Positions 34,808 through 42,558 of a stretch of DNA of 64,000 nucleotides are shown here, piece by piece. The stretch is from the NCBI RefSeq assembly GCF_016458235.1, contig NZ_JAEMHK010000009.1, positions 62,001 to 126,000 of the forward strand. Reading direction: 5' to 3'. A program made the position numbers and the translations under genes. A model generated the notes under the pieces. That model did not search any database. It saw only the letters and a program-made list of their open reading frames with translations, and was not told the origin of the DNA. This DNA is from Geomonas propionica. GTDB taxonomy: Bacteria > Desulfobacterota > Desulfuromonadia > Geobacterales > Geobacteraceae. Position 1 is the first letter of the stretch; each line of letters begins with the position of its first letter.

Positions 34808-35750
34808 GTTCCAGGAACCTCGTGAGCAGCGATGGGTTGTTCATCTGCCGGGCGATGGCAAACGTGAGTCGGAACAGGGGGTGCGGGTGGTGTTTGAACA
34901 GGGCAGCCATCAAGGTCGCGGCCTCCGCAGAGAGGCCGTTTTTGAGGAGCAGCCGGCACCAGGGTTTGTAATTGCTGATGATCTGGAGCCTCTCTGCGGG
35001 TGTGAGCGGCGCGGCGAGATGGCCGGTGACGTCACGGCCGCTCGTGTCGGTGCCGGCTATCCGCTCCTCGGCCCAGCGTCGTGCCAGCACCGCCAGGCGG
35101 TGTTGCGACACCATCCGCTTCACGGTCACCGACTCCACGGTGAAACGGTAGGCGTAGAGGGGCTCGGGGAGGTTGGCGAGTTGGTGCCGCTCGCTGAAGC
35201 GCAGCCACATGTCATAGTCCTGGGCGGTCACGAACCGCTCGTCGTAGCCACCCAACTCCAGGAAGCTGTCGCGCCGGAACATGATGGAACCGTGCCAGAA
35301 ACAGTTGTAGGTGCGCAGGGTGACAGCTATCTCGGCGGGTTCGGTCGGGTGGCGGAAGGTGGCCAGTTCGGCCCCCGCGCTGCTGATGACCTTCACGGCG
35401 GTGCCGACCAGGGCTAATTCGGGGTGGGAGTCAAGGAACTCCGCCTGGATGGCCAGCCGCTCGGGGAGGGAGCGGTCGTCCGCGTCCTGGCGCGCCACGT
35501 ACTCCCCCCGTGCCTGCGCGATGGCCAGGTTCAGGGACCGGGTCAGTCCCAGGTTGTCGTGGCGGATGATCCTGAGGCGTGGATCGCTGTAGGACGCGAG
35601 GATGGCGGCCGTGCCGTCGGTTGAGCCATCGTCAACGACGATGAACTCGAAGTCGGTGCAAGACTGGTTGAGGACACTGTCCACCGCCTCGCCAAGGTAC
35701 CGTTCCCCGTTGTACACGCTCATCACTACGGATATCAATGGCTTGCTCAC
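34800..35750 (-). CDS. GT2 family glycosyltransferase
   Basis: This 316-residue enzyme has the classic GT2 pattern: SVVMSVYNGERYLGEAVDSV, FIVVDDGSTDGT, ARGEYVARQDADDRSLPERL, GGYDERFVTAQDYDMWLR. The start is a GTG with AAGGTG six bases ahead. It lies between cysN and the coiled-coil GT4 gene, with which it overlaps by eight bases. Likely role: transfer of one sugar to the lipid-linked glycan in the cytoplasm. Confidence 0.93.
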   Translation of the reverse strand: MSKPLISVVMSVYNGERYLGEAVDSVLNQSCTDFEFIVVDDGSTDGTAAILASYSDPRLRIIRHDNLGLTRSLNLAIAQARGEYVARQDADDRSLPERLAIQAEFLDSHPELALVGTAVKVISSAGAELATFRHPTEPAEIAVTLRTYNCFWHGSIMFRRDSFLELGGYDERFVTAQDYDMWLRFSERHQLANLPEPLYAYRFTVESVTVKRMVSQHRLAVLARRWAEERIAGTDTSGRDVTGHLAAPLTPAERLQIISNYKPWCRLLLKNGLSAEAATLMAALFKHHPHPLFRLTFAIARQMNNPSLLTRFLEHA

Positions 35751-35805
35751 AACGGCACCTTGTGCACCACCTACGGTATTAGGGGTCTTGCAGCCCCGAT
35801 TAGTA

Positions 35806-37581
35806 TCACAAAAGGATGTTTTTTGCTTCCATTAATTCCATGATGGTCTTGGCCGCCGCCTTCAGGTCGTCTGACTCGAGGAAGTGGAGGTCCGTGTTGT
35901 CCGGCAGTGGCCCCTCGACAAAGGACATGTGCACGGTGATCACCATGTGGGGGTGCACCAGTGCACGGATGATCTGGTGGTCGGCCAAGGCGAAGGTGTT
36001 GGTGGTGGAGACCACGATCTGGCCGGCGCGGAGCAGGATTTGCGCCACTTCGCCGAAACGGCGCACCATCTCTTCCTTGTCCGCTCCGCTCAGATCGGTC
36101 CCCAGCCCGTACAGCAGGTTCTTGCCGTCAAGGAGGTAGACCTGTTTGCCCCCGTTGAACAGGCGGCGTTCGAGGTGCCTGGCTAGTCGGGCCTTGCCGC
36201 TTCCTTTTTCGCCGGTGAAGAGGATGATGCCGGGATAGTGCCCATTTCTTCGCACCCTTTCCTCGAGGTGAATCTCCCCACGTCGCCATTCGAAATCACG
36301 TCGGCGGGCCTCCGCGCGGAACGGCTCCTGCTCGTCCTTGAACACCTCGATGACGATGCCGCCCCCCTGAATGTCGTACCCCTCGATGATGACGAAGCGG
36401 CCGGTGGTGTCGATGTCGGCGAAGCGGTCAAGTGCGATGGGACGTCTGGTCCTGATGAGCACCTCGGCGACGTCGTTTCGCTCGATCCGCTGGGGTGATT
36501 CGCCGCGTCCTAGGGTTGAGGCGTCGATGATCCCGAGGATGGCCTCCACCTCCATTTCCACCTCGGTCGTGGCGACCCGGAGCAGGTAGCGGCCGCCGGC
36601 GAGCACCGGGTTTTTCCCCATCCAGAAGATGTTGGCTTTGAAACGATCGGAAACCTCCGGCGCGGCATCCTTGTGCGACGCCACCTCGCCCCTTTCCACG
36701 AAAATCTGCTCGTCCAGCGTCAATCCGGCCGACCTCCCGGCGGGGACCGAGTGGATGACATTGGGCACGTTGAAGGCTTCGATGCTTTTTACCACGGCGG
36801 TCTTGTTGGACGGGGAGAACACCAGGGTGTCGCCGACGCTGAACTGGCCGGCTTCTACCCTGCCCGCGAGGATGCGCCTGGGATCGAACTTGTAGATGTC
36901 TTGCACCGGCAATCTCAACGGAAGATCGGTTCGCGCCGGACGCTTCACGAAATTGGCAAGGCTTTCGAGGAGGGTGGGGCCGCCGTACCACGGCATGGCG
37001 CCGCTTGATGCCGCCACGTTGTCGCCGTTGCGGGCGCTGGCAGGGATGAAGTACTGCGGTTGCAGACCCAGTGGCGCGAGAAAGGCGCGGTACTCCTGCT
37101 CGATATTTCGGAAGGCTTCCTCACCGTACTCCACCAGGTCCATCTTGTTGACCACCACCACGACCTGCCGGATCCCCAACAGGCTCAGCAGGTAGCCATG
37201 CCGCTTGGACTGTTCCTGGATCCCCTCTCCGGCGTCTATGATCAGCACCGCCGCTTCGGCCCGTGCGGCGCCGGAGATCATGTTCTTGAGAAACTCTTTG
37301 TGCCCGGGTGCGTCGATGATGATGTACTGCCGCTCCCCCCAACTGAAGAAGGTGCGAGCGGTATCGATGGTGATCCCCTGCTCCTGCTCCTCCAGGAAGG
37401 CGTCGAAAAGAAAGGCGTACTCGAAGACCTTGCCCTGTTTCGCGCAGATGTCCCGTACCTTGTCCAGGTGCCCCATCGGGAGGGAGTCGGTGTCCGCGTA
37501 GAGGCGTCCGAGCAGGGTGGACTTCCCGTGGTCGACGTGCCCAACGAAAACTATCTGGAAATGCTCCTTGGCTGTATCCAT
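35806..37581 (-). CDS. cysN: Sulfate adenylyltransferase large subunit with degenerate APS kinase-like tail
   Basis: This ~591-residue translation-factor-like GTPase has FVGHVDHGKSTLLGRL (G1), DAPGHKEFLKNM (G3) and NKMDLVEYG (G4). With CysD it makes adenosine 5'-phosphosulfate from ATP and sulfate, driven by GTP. After the EF-Tu-like beta domains (to about 420) there is a ~160-residue APS-kinase-like domain as in NodQ/CysNC fusions. Its P-loop reads GEKGSGKARLA instead of G-x-S-G-x-G-K-S-T, and DGKNLLYGL replaces the usual DGDNVRHGL, so it is probably inactive. An intact cysC lies two genes upstream. The ATG overlaps the cysD stop by one base (TGATG); a GTG three bases earlier is also possible. 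Confidence 0.93.
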   Translation of the reverse strand: MDTAKEHFQIVFVGHVDHGKSTLLGRLYADTDSLPMGHLDKVRDICAKQGKVFEYAFLFDAFLEEQEQGITIDTARTFFSWGERQYIIIDAPGHKEFLKNMISGAARAEAAVLIIDAGEGIQEQSKRHGYLLSLLGIRQVVVVVNKMDLVEYGEEAFRNIEQEYRAFLAPLGLQPQYFIPASARNGDNVAASSGAMPWYGGPTLLESLANFVKRPARTDLPLRLPVQDIYKFDPRRILAGRVEAGQFSVGDTLVFSPSNKTAVVKSIEAFNVPNVIHSVPAGRSAGLTLDEQIFVERGEVASHKDAAPEVSDRFKANIFWMGKNPVLAGGRYLLRVATTEVEMEVEAILGIIDASTLGRGESPQRIERNDVAEVLIRTRRPIALDRFADIDTTGRFVIIEGYDIQGGGIVIEVFKDEQEPFRAEARRRDFEWRRGEIHLEERVRRNGHYPGIILFTGEKGSGKARLARHLERRLFNGGKQVYLLDGKNLLYGLGTDLSGADKEEMVRRFGEVAQILLRAGQIVVSTTNTFALADHQIIRALVHPHMVITVHMSFVEGPLPDNTDLHFLESDDLKAAAKTIMELMEAKNILL

Positions 37582-38378
37582 CACATGTACCCGTCTTTGC
37601 GCAGTTTTTCCATGCCGCGGTCGGCGTCCTGCGCTCTTCCGGAGCGCTCGGCGACCTTGGTGTTGCGCAGTTCCGTGATGATCTCGTCAACGGTCCTGGC
37701 GGTGGATCTTATCGGGGAAGTGCAGGGGGCGCAGCCGAGGCTGCGGTAGCGAAGCCCCTCGCCACGATCGAAGTAAAGCGGGATCACCGGGATGTCTTCC
37801 TTCTTGATGTATTCCCAGATGTTGATTTCCGTCCAGTCCAGCAGAGGGTGGATCCTGACATGGGTGCCGGGCTCGAAACGGGTCTTGAACTGGTCCCAAA
37901 GCTCGGGGGGCTGGTCCCTGAAGTCCCAGTCGTTGTTCTTGTCCCGGGGTGAGAAGTAACGCTCCTTGGCCCGGGTCCCTTCTTCGTCCGACCTGACTCC
38001 CACGATGACGCCGTTGTAGCGCTTCTGGTCGAGCACCATCTGCAGCCCCCGGGTCTTCAGCGCCGTGCAGCATTCCATCCGGCCGCGCTCGGGCGACATC
38101 CCCGCCTCCAGCGCATCCTTGTTCTGGCCGACCACTAGCGTGAGGTCCCAGTCGCGCGCCAGGCGGTCCCGGTACTCGATCATTTCCTTGATCTTGTAGG
38201 AGGTGTCTATGTGCACCAGCGGGATGGGGGCGTGCCCGAAGAACGCCTTGCGCATGAGCCAAAGCAGCACGGTGGAGTCTTTTCCGATCGACCACAGCAT
38301 GCACAGGTTGTCGAAGTTCTTGTAGGCCTCGCGCAGGATATAGACAGACTTGTCCTCTAGCTCTTGCAGGTGCTTCAT
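37581..38378 (-). CDS. cysD: Sulfate adenylyltransferase small subunit
   Basis: This 265-residue ATP-pyrophosphatase-fold subunit is somewhat shorter than the ~300 residues of E. coli CysD. Its PP-loop is [17 protein letters not shown], with Ile in place of the usual Gly. It also has [54 protein letters not shown] and the Cys pair [10 protein letters not shown]. It catalyses adenylyl transfer to sulfate together with CysN. It overlaps cysC by ATGA and cysN by TGATG, so the three subunits are translationally coupled. Placement beside two sulfotransferase genes points to PAPS supply for glycan sulfation rather than to sulfate reduction. Confidence 0.96.
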   Translation of the reverse strand: MKHLQELEDKSVYILREAYKNFDNLCMLWSIGKDSTVLLWLMRKAFFGHAPIPLVHIDTSYKIKEMIEYRDRLARDWDLTLVVGQNKDALEAGMSPERGRMECCTALKTRGLQMVLDQKRYNGVIVGVRSDEEGTRAKERYFSPRDKNNDWDFRDQPPELWDQFKTRFEPGTHVRIHPLLDWTEINIWEYIKKEDIPVIPLYFDRGEGLRYRSLGCAPCTSPIRSTARTVDEIITELRNTKVAERSGRAQDADRGMEKLRKDGYM

Positions 38379-39022
38379 GGAGAGACTCCTGCACCGGTAC
38401 CGGCCGCATCGACCATTCTTCGCTTAGACTCCCTGCCCCGGAGGTGGTCGAGGATCAGCGCCACGCACTGGTCTATGTCCAGGCGTGCGGTGTCGACCAC
38501 AAGTTCCGGAACGAGCGGCTCCTCGTAGGGGCTGTCTATGCCGGTGAACTCCGGCAGCTCCCCGGCCCGGGACTTGCGGTAAAGCCCTTTGGGATCCCTC
38601 TTTTCGCAGACGTCCAACGCGCATTTCACGTGGATCTCTATGAAATCGCCCGGCTCGAACAGGGCACGAACGCGGTCACGGTCCTCCCGGTAAGGGGATA
38701 TGAATGCCGCCAGCACCACCACGCCTGAATCGGTGAAGAGTTTGGCAACCTCGCCGACCCGTCTGATGTTCTCGCGGCGGTCATGCTCCGAGAAGCCGAG
38801 ATCACTGTTCAGGCCGTGTCGCACGTTGTCCCCGTCCAGGATGTAGGTGTACCACCCCGTGGCGAAGAGCTTTTCCTCGACCCTTTGAGCCAGGGTCGAT
38901 TTCCCCGCACCCGACAGACCGGTGAACCAGAGCACCATGGAGGGATGACCGTTGCGCTCGAGGTAGTCCTCGCGGGAGAGCTTCCGATGTTCCCATCTGA
39001 TGTTGCTGTTTATCTTTGTCAT
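38375..39022 (-). CDS. cysC: Adenylylsulfate (APS) kinase
   Basis: The 215-residue protein has an intact P-loop [12 protein letters not shown], the substrate motif [15 protein letters not shown], then [13 protein letters not shown] and [16 protein letters not shown]. It phosphorylates APS to PAPS, the universal sulfuryl donor. AGGAG is seven bases before the ATG. It is the first gene of the cysCDN set and follows the two sulfotransferase genes in the transcript. The final four bases overlap the cysD start. Confidence 0.96.
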   Translation of the reverse strand: MTKINSNIRWEHRKLSREDYLERNGHPSMVLWFTGLSGAGKSTLAQRVEEKLFATGWYTYILDGDNVRHGLNSDLGFSEHDRRENIRRVGEVAKLFTDSGVVVLAAFISPYREDRDRVRALFEPGDFIEIHVKCALDVCEKRDPKGLYRKSRAGELPEFTGIDSPYEEPLVPELVVDTARLDIDQCVALILDHLRGRESKRRMVDAAGTGAGVSP

Positions 39023-39122
39023 CCGATACTCCTGAAGCGGTTACGGGAATAACTGTCGTTGCCTTGATGCTTGGACCGGCGAAACCTTGCCGGAAAGGGC
39101 GGCGCAACGTCCCTTTCCCGGG

Positions 39123-39959
39123 TCACATCTGTTCTTGGTACAGGTGGATGCCGAAGGCATCGATAATCCGCGCCACCTCCCGGCGCTCCTCGTCCGGCAG
39201 TGCGCCCCGCGGGTCGGTGAGCATCTCGGTGGAGCGGTCCGTGGGGCGCAGGGAGCACGTTCTGGAGAGCTCGGCGAGTGCCTGCCTGCGGCTTTCGGTG
39301 AACTCGAGCCCCAACAAGCCGAGCAGCCGGCGCGCTTCCGCCTCGGGGTGTACCGCCAGGTCCTCGTAGCGGCAGAAGAGCCAGGGGTAGCTAGGCATCT
39401 GGCCCAAGGGGACCAGGTTTTCCAGGCACCACATGACGGCGTGTCTTTGTACGCTCCCCTGCGCGGACTCGATCACCGGGAGATACGGTTCGAGGAAATC
39501 CTGCACCATGCGGGGCTGGGAAAGGTAGGCCTCCAGGTGGGAATCCCACTGCTGCTTGACGCGCGAGGCGATGACGGCGTACGGGTGCCGTACCAGGTAG
39601 ACGATGCGGCAGGGGAAGTTGTTGCTGAGCCAGGCCAGCATGCCGTTGGCCCGGATCTCCTTGATCACCACCCCGCCCGTGTCGCGCTCCGGGGCCAGGC
39701 GCTTCCGGTCCTGGTCGGTCCAGTCGTTACCGATCCGGCCGGAGAAGAGCGCCTCTACCTTCGGATGCCATTGCGGCTGGGGCTCGGTGGCTGGGAAGTA
39801 GGGGCGCATGCCGAGTTCGGCGAATTCCGTCACGCGTCGGCACTCGAAGGGCTCGAAGATAATGCGGCGGTCGTCACCGGCGATGACGTTGCCAAGCCAC
39901 GTGGTCCCGCTGCGGCCCGAACCCGCCACGATGATGATATCTGTTGCTGGTGATGCCAT
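39123..39959 (-). CDS. PAPS-dependent sulfotransferase
   Basis: The 278-residue protein has the PAPS 5'-phosphosulfate loop IIVAGSGRSGTTWLGNVI at the N-terminus and the 3'-phosphate motif RIVYLVRHPYAVIASR near residues 118-133. Both are hallmarks of carbohydrate sulfotransferases. It lies 100 bases upstream of cysC and 38 bases downstream of another sulfotransferase. The likely reaction is sulfation of a hydroxyl of the surface polysaccharide or its precursor in the cytoplasm. GGGAG precedes the ATG. Confidence 0.93.
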   Translation of the reverse strand: MASPATDIIIVAGSGRSGTTWLGNVIAGDDRRIIFEPFECRRVTEFAELGMRPYFPATEPQPQWHPKVEALFSGRIGNDWTDQDRKRLAPERDTGGVVIKEIRANGMLAWLSNNFPCRIVYLVRHPYAVIASRVKQQWDSHLEAYLSQPRMVQDFLEPYLPVIESAQGSVQRHAVMWCLENLVPLGQMPSYPWLFCRYEDLAVHPEAEARRLLGLLGLEFTESRRQALAELSRTCSLRPTDRSTEMLTDPRGALPDEERREVARIIDAFGIHLYQEQM

Positions 39960-39997
39960 GCGATCACTCTCCCGCTGGGATCATTTGCCCGCCTCTT

Positions 39998-40864
39998 TCA
40001 CAGGGAGAGGTGGTAGTCGAGTTCGAGCTGCCGCTTCAGTTCCTCAACGGGGAACTGGCTGCGCTCCTTGTCGAGGGTAAGGAGGACTTTGCCGTACTTG
40101 GCGCAGAAGCGCCCCAGCACCTCGTACTTGTTGCCGAATTCGAGCCGGAGCGTCTTGTCCTCCATCCGTTGGATGAAGCCGTTGATTTCTTCGTGGCCGC
40201 AGCCAAGTTCGATCATCACCCGCATCACCGTGAGCAGCCGGTCCGCGAGCATCTGCTCGTAGTCGACCGGGAAGTAGGCGATCCCCTCCCTCTCGAAGAA
40301 GGCCGCCATGCGGCGCTCCTTGGCCAGGATGTCGATGATCTCCTTCCACATCTGCGCGTCCGACAGCTCGACGAGATCCTGCTTCTGCTCCGCGACTTTG
40401 GCTGTGAAGTCGTGCCAGTGGCCGGTCGTCTTGGCACGCCCGAAGGAGAAGGCCTGGCTCACCAGGTCGCGCCGGGTCATCCAGAAACAGTGCGTGATCT
40501 CCGCCGGGAACAGGGTCTTGAAGTCGACGAGCGGTAGCAGGTGACTTAGGCGCCACTCGTCTATTTTGAACCCGAACCGGCCGCCGCTGGAAAACTGGGT
40601 CACCGCTCCGGCGAAGTACTCCTTGAAGTTGCCCGCTTCGATGCTCTGGTTGAACCGGGGCATCAGCGTCTCGTTGAACAGCTCGTGCGGGTGCCCGCAG
40701 ATCCCGGAGTCTTCCAGCAGGTGGGTGAGCCAGGTGCTGCCGCAGCGCCCCGTGATGAAGATGATGTAGATGCAATCCACTCCGGCCGCCTGCCAGTCGT
40801 GGGACTCCACCCGGTTAGCGGAGAGCGACGCGTCGTGCCCGAAGAAGTTCAGTATGTTGTTCAA
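39998..40864 (-). CDS. Stf0-like sulfotransferase
   Basis: The protein has 288 residues starting at a TTG that has a full GGAGGT five bases ahead; the longer frame up to 41197 runs into the neighbouring glycosyltransferase gene and is not protein-like. It has YIIFITGRCGSTWLTHLLED (PAPS loop), then GHPHELFNE and a 3'-phosphate-binding-like segment ITHCFWMTRRDLVSQAFSFG. The pattern GRCGSTWL...PHE resembles Stf0, the trehalose sulfotransferase family of mycobacteria, and related bacterial enzymes. It should use PAPS made by the adjacent cysCDN products. Its acceptor is unknown. Confidence 0.9.
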   Translation of the reverse strand: MNNILNFFGHDASLSANRVESHDWQAAGVDCIYIIFITGRCGSTWLTHLLEDSGICGHPHELFNETLMPRFNQSIEAGNFKEYFAGAVTQFSSGGRFGFKIDEWRLSHLLPLVDFKTLFPAEITHCFWMTRRDLVSQAFSFGRAKTTGHWHDFTAKVAEQKQDLVELSDAQMWKEIIDILAKERRMAAFFEREGIAYFPVDYEQMLADRLLTVMRVMIELGCGHEEINGFIQRMEDKTLRLEFGNKYEVLGRFCAKYGKVLLTLDKERSQFPVEELKRQLELDYHLSL

Positions 40865-40958
40865 GCGGTACCTCCGCGAGTCACCGTTTTGCTGGATTGG
40901 TGTGGGCCGGGGGCTATCCAGAAGAAGTCGGTGCAGCGATTTACTTTTGACATGCGCC

Positions 40959-41945
40959 TCACGTTCTCGTCCACGACTGTAGAAACCGGAGCCATTGAGG
41001 ACCGATCGTGTCGAGACTGAAATCCCTCTTGGCGTCCTCCCGTGCCTGTTTTCCCACTGCGGCCCGGGTCTCGACATCGCGCAGCTTTGCCAGTGCGTCC
41101 AGCCATTCCGGCGTGTTTCCCGCGACGAAGCCGTTCCTGCCGTTTTGCACCACATCGAGGTAGGAGGGCACAGGTGAGGCGATAACCGGCATGCCAAGCG
41201 CCATGAACATGGTCAGTCGATTACTCGATTTCGCCATTCCCCAATGCTGCAGATGGGCCGGGATCACCGCGATGTCCTGCGACAGGATTTCATCGGTCAC
41301 CGTATCGATGGCCCAGGGGACGTCGGCGTCGGGATGGTTTGAGATGGTCTTCAGTGTGAATCCCGTTCCGCCAGGAAGGGAGAGCACCTCCCGCACCATG
41401 CCGACCGAGTCCCAGTTGTCGGAATGCCCCACCCAGACCAGCCCAAGGGGCTCTTTTGCGGCGTGGACCTTGGCGCGACTTGGGTCGACCTCTATGGCGT
41501 CCTCTATGATCTGCGCCTCGATGCCGTATTTCCCCTGGTAGAAGTCCCGCAGGTTCCGGGAAGTCACCACTACGTCATCGACGCCCGTGACCATGTCGGT
41601 CTCGATGCAGTCGCACTGGATGAACACGGTGCGGATGCCGCGCCTGCGGGCTTCCTGGACAAAGGCTTGTACGTTCTCGTCCCGCACCTTTTGAAACATC
41701 AGCACGTTGAATCCCGCAGAGAGTACCGACTCCTGTTGCTCCCGGGAGAGTTGCAGACCGTTGAACATCCGGGGGCTGCTTTGCAAAATAACCGATTCGA
41801 CGCCCTGCTCGAGCAGGTAGTTGTGGATGTTGAGCCCGTGGATTCGGGAGCTTCCGGTGTTGACGTTGCCCAGGAGCAGCCAGCCGACCTTCAGTGGTCG
41901 GGGGCGACGGAAAAGGGTTGCGAGCCGCTGAAGCATTTTGTTCAC
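40959..41945 (-). CDS. Glycosyltransferase family 1/4-like protein
   Basis: The 328-residue protein starts at a GTG whose last bases overlap the preceding methyltransferase stop (GTGA); an ATG three codons later is the alternative. It has VGWLLLGNVNTGSSRIHGLN near the start, DDVVVTSRNLRDFY, GLVWVGHSDNWDSVGMV, and an end like GT-B enzymes (MAKSSNRLTMFMALGMPVIA, then LDVVQNGRNGFVA). The E/K-rich GPGTP-type donor loop is not conserved exactly, so the sugar is unknown. The open frame extends to 42674, but the extra part is only another frame of the methyltransferase gene. Confidence 0.85.
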   Translation of the reverse strand: MNKMLQRLATLFRRPRPLKVGWLLLGNVNTGSSRIHGLNIHNYLLEQGVESVILQSSPRMFNGLQLSREQQESVLSAGFNVLMFQKVRDENVQAFVQEARRRGIRTVFIQCDCIETDMVTGVDDVVVTSRNLRDFYQGKYGIEAQIIEDAIEVDPSRAKVHAAKEPLGLVWVGHSDNWDSVGMVREVLSLPGGTGFTLKTISNHPDADVPWAIDTVTDEILSQDIAVIPAHLQHWGMAKSSNRLTMFMALGMPVIASPVPSYLDVVQNGRNGFVAGNTPEWLDALAKLRDVETRAAVGKQAREDAKRDFSLDTIGPQWLRFLQSWTRT

Positions 41946-42550
41946 TTGTCGGCCCTGAATGCTATCTGGAGGCCATAGCACGGGAAGATGTAGCAGAGGT
42001 TCTCCTCGTAAAACTCCTGGAGCGCGGTGCTTCGGTTGAACAGCCCCTCCAGTAGCCTCTTGAACCAGGCGCCTTTCTTGAACGGGTTCGCGATGACCAG
42101 ACGCTGAGTGGAGACCCTGATACGAATGTCCGTGTAGAAGGAAGGCACTTTCCTTTTCAGCTGATGCTGCTCGTCCACGAAATAGTAGAAGGTGTACAGC
42201 CCCATGAACTTGCTGTGGGTGTAATCCGAGTAGTAATAAGGGTTGGAGAAATGGGGGACGAAGACATGGCATAGCGCACCGGGCTTCAGCACCCGGACGA
42301 TCTCCCTCATCAGCCCTTCCAGGTTTTCGACATGTTCGAAGAAGCTCTTGGAGTGGATGGCGTCGACCGAGTTGTCGGGGAGGAACGAGAGCCCTTCTTC
42401 CACGTCCGCCACGATATCGACCGCCACGGAATCGAGCCGGTCGATGCCGATTCGGCCCGGCCTTCTGGTCCTGCCGCAGCCAAGCTCCAGGACGATGGGA
42501 GCGCCGGCGGCGAGCATGGTGTCGAGATCTATCTTGATCACGGGTTCCAT
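41942..42550 (-). CDS. SAM-dependent methyltransferase
   Basis: This 202-residue class I methyltransferase has the SAM-binding glycine motif VLELGCGRTRRPGRIG, D-R-L-D-S as the acidic residue after beta 2, FFEHVENLEGLMREIVRVLK, and the PGALCHVFVPHFSN strand-turn. A C-terminal extension contains several aromatic clusters (YYYSDYTHSKFMGLYTFYYF). It lies eight bases after the Wzt fusion gene. Together with two further methyltransferase domains next to the ABC transporter genes, it may cap or modify the glycan before export. Confidence 0.9.
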   Translation of the reverse strand: MEPVIKIDLDTMLAAGAPIVLELGCGRTRRPGRIGIDRLDSVAVDIVADVEEGLSFLPDNSVDAIHSKSFFEHVENLEGLMREIVRVLKPGALCHVFVPHFSNPYYYSDYTHSKFMGLYTFYYFVDEQHQLKRKVPSFYTDIRIRVSTQRLVIANPFKKGAWFKRLLEGLFNRSTALQEFYEENLCYIFPCYGLQIAFRADK

Positions 42551-42558
42551 GGGCGGCC

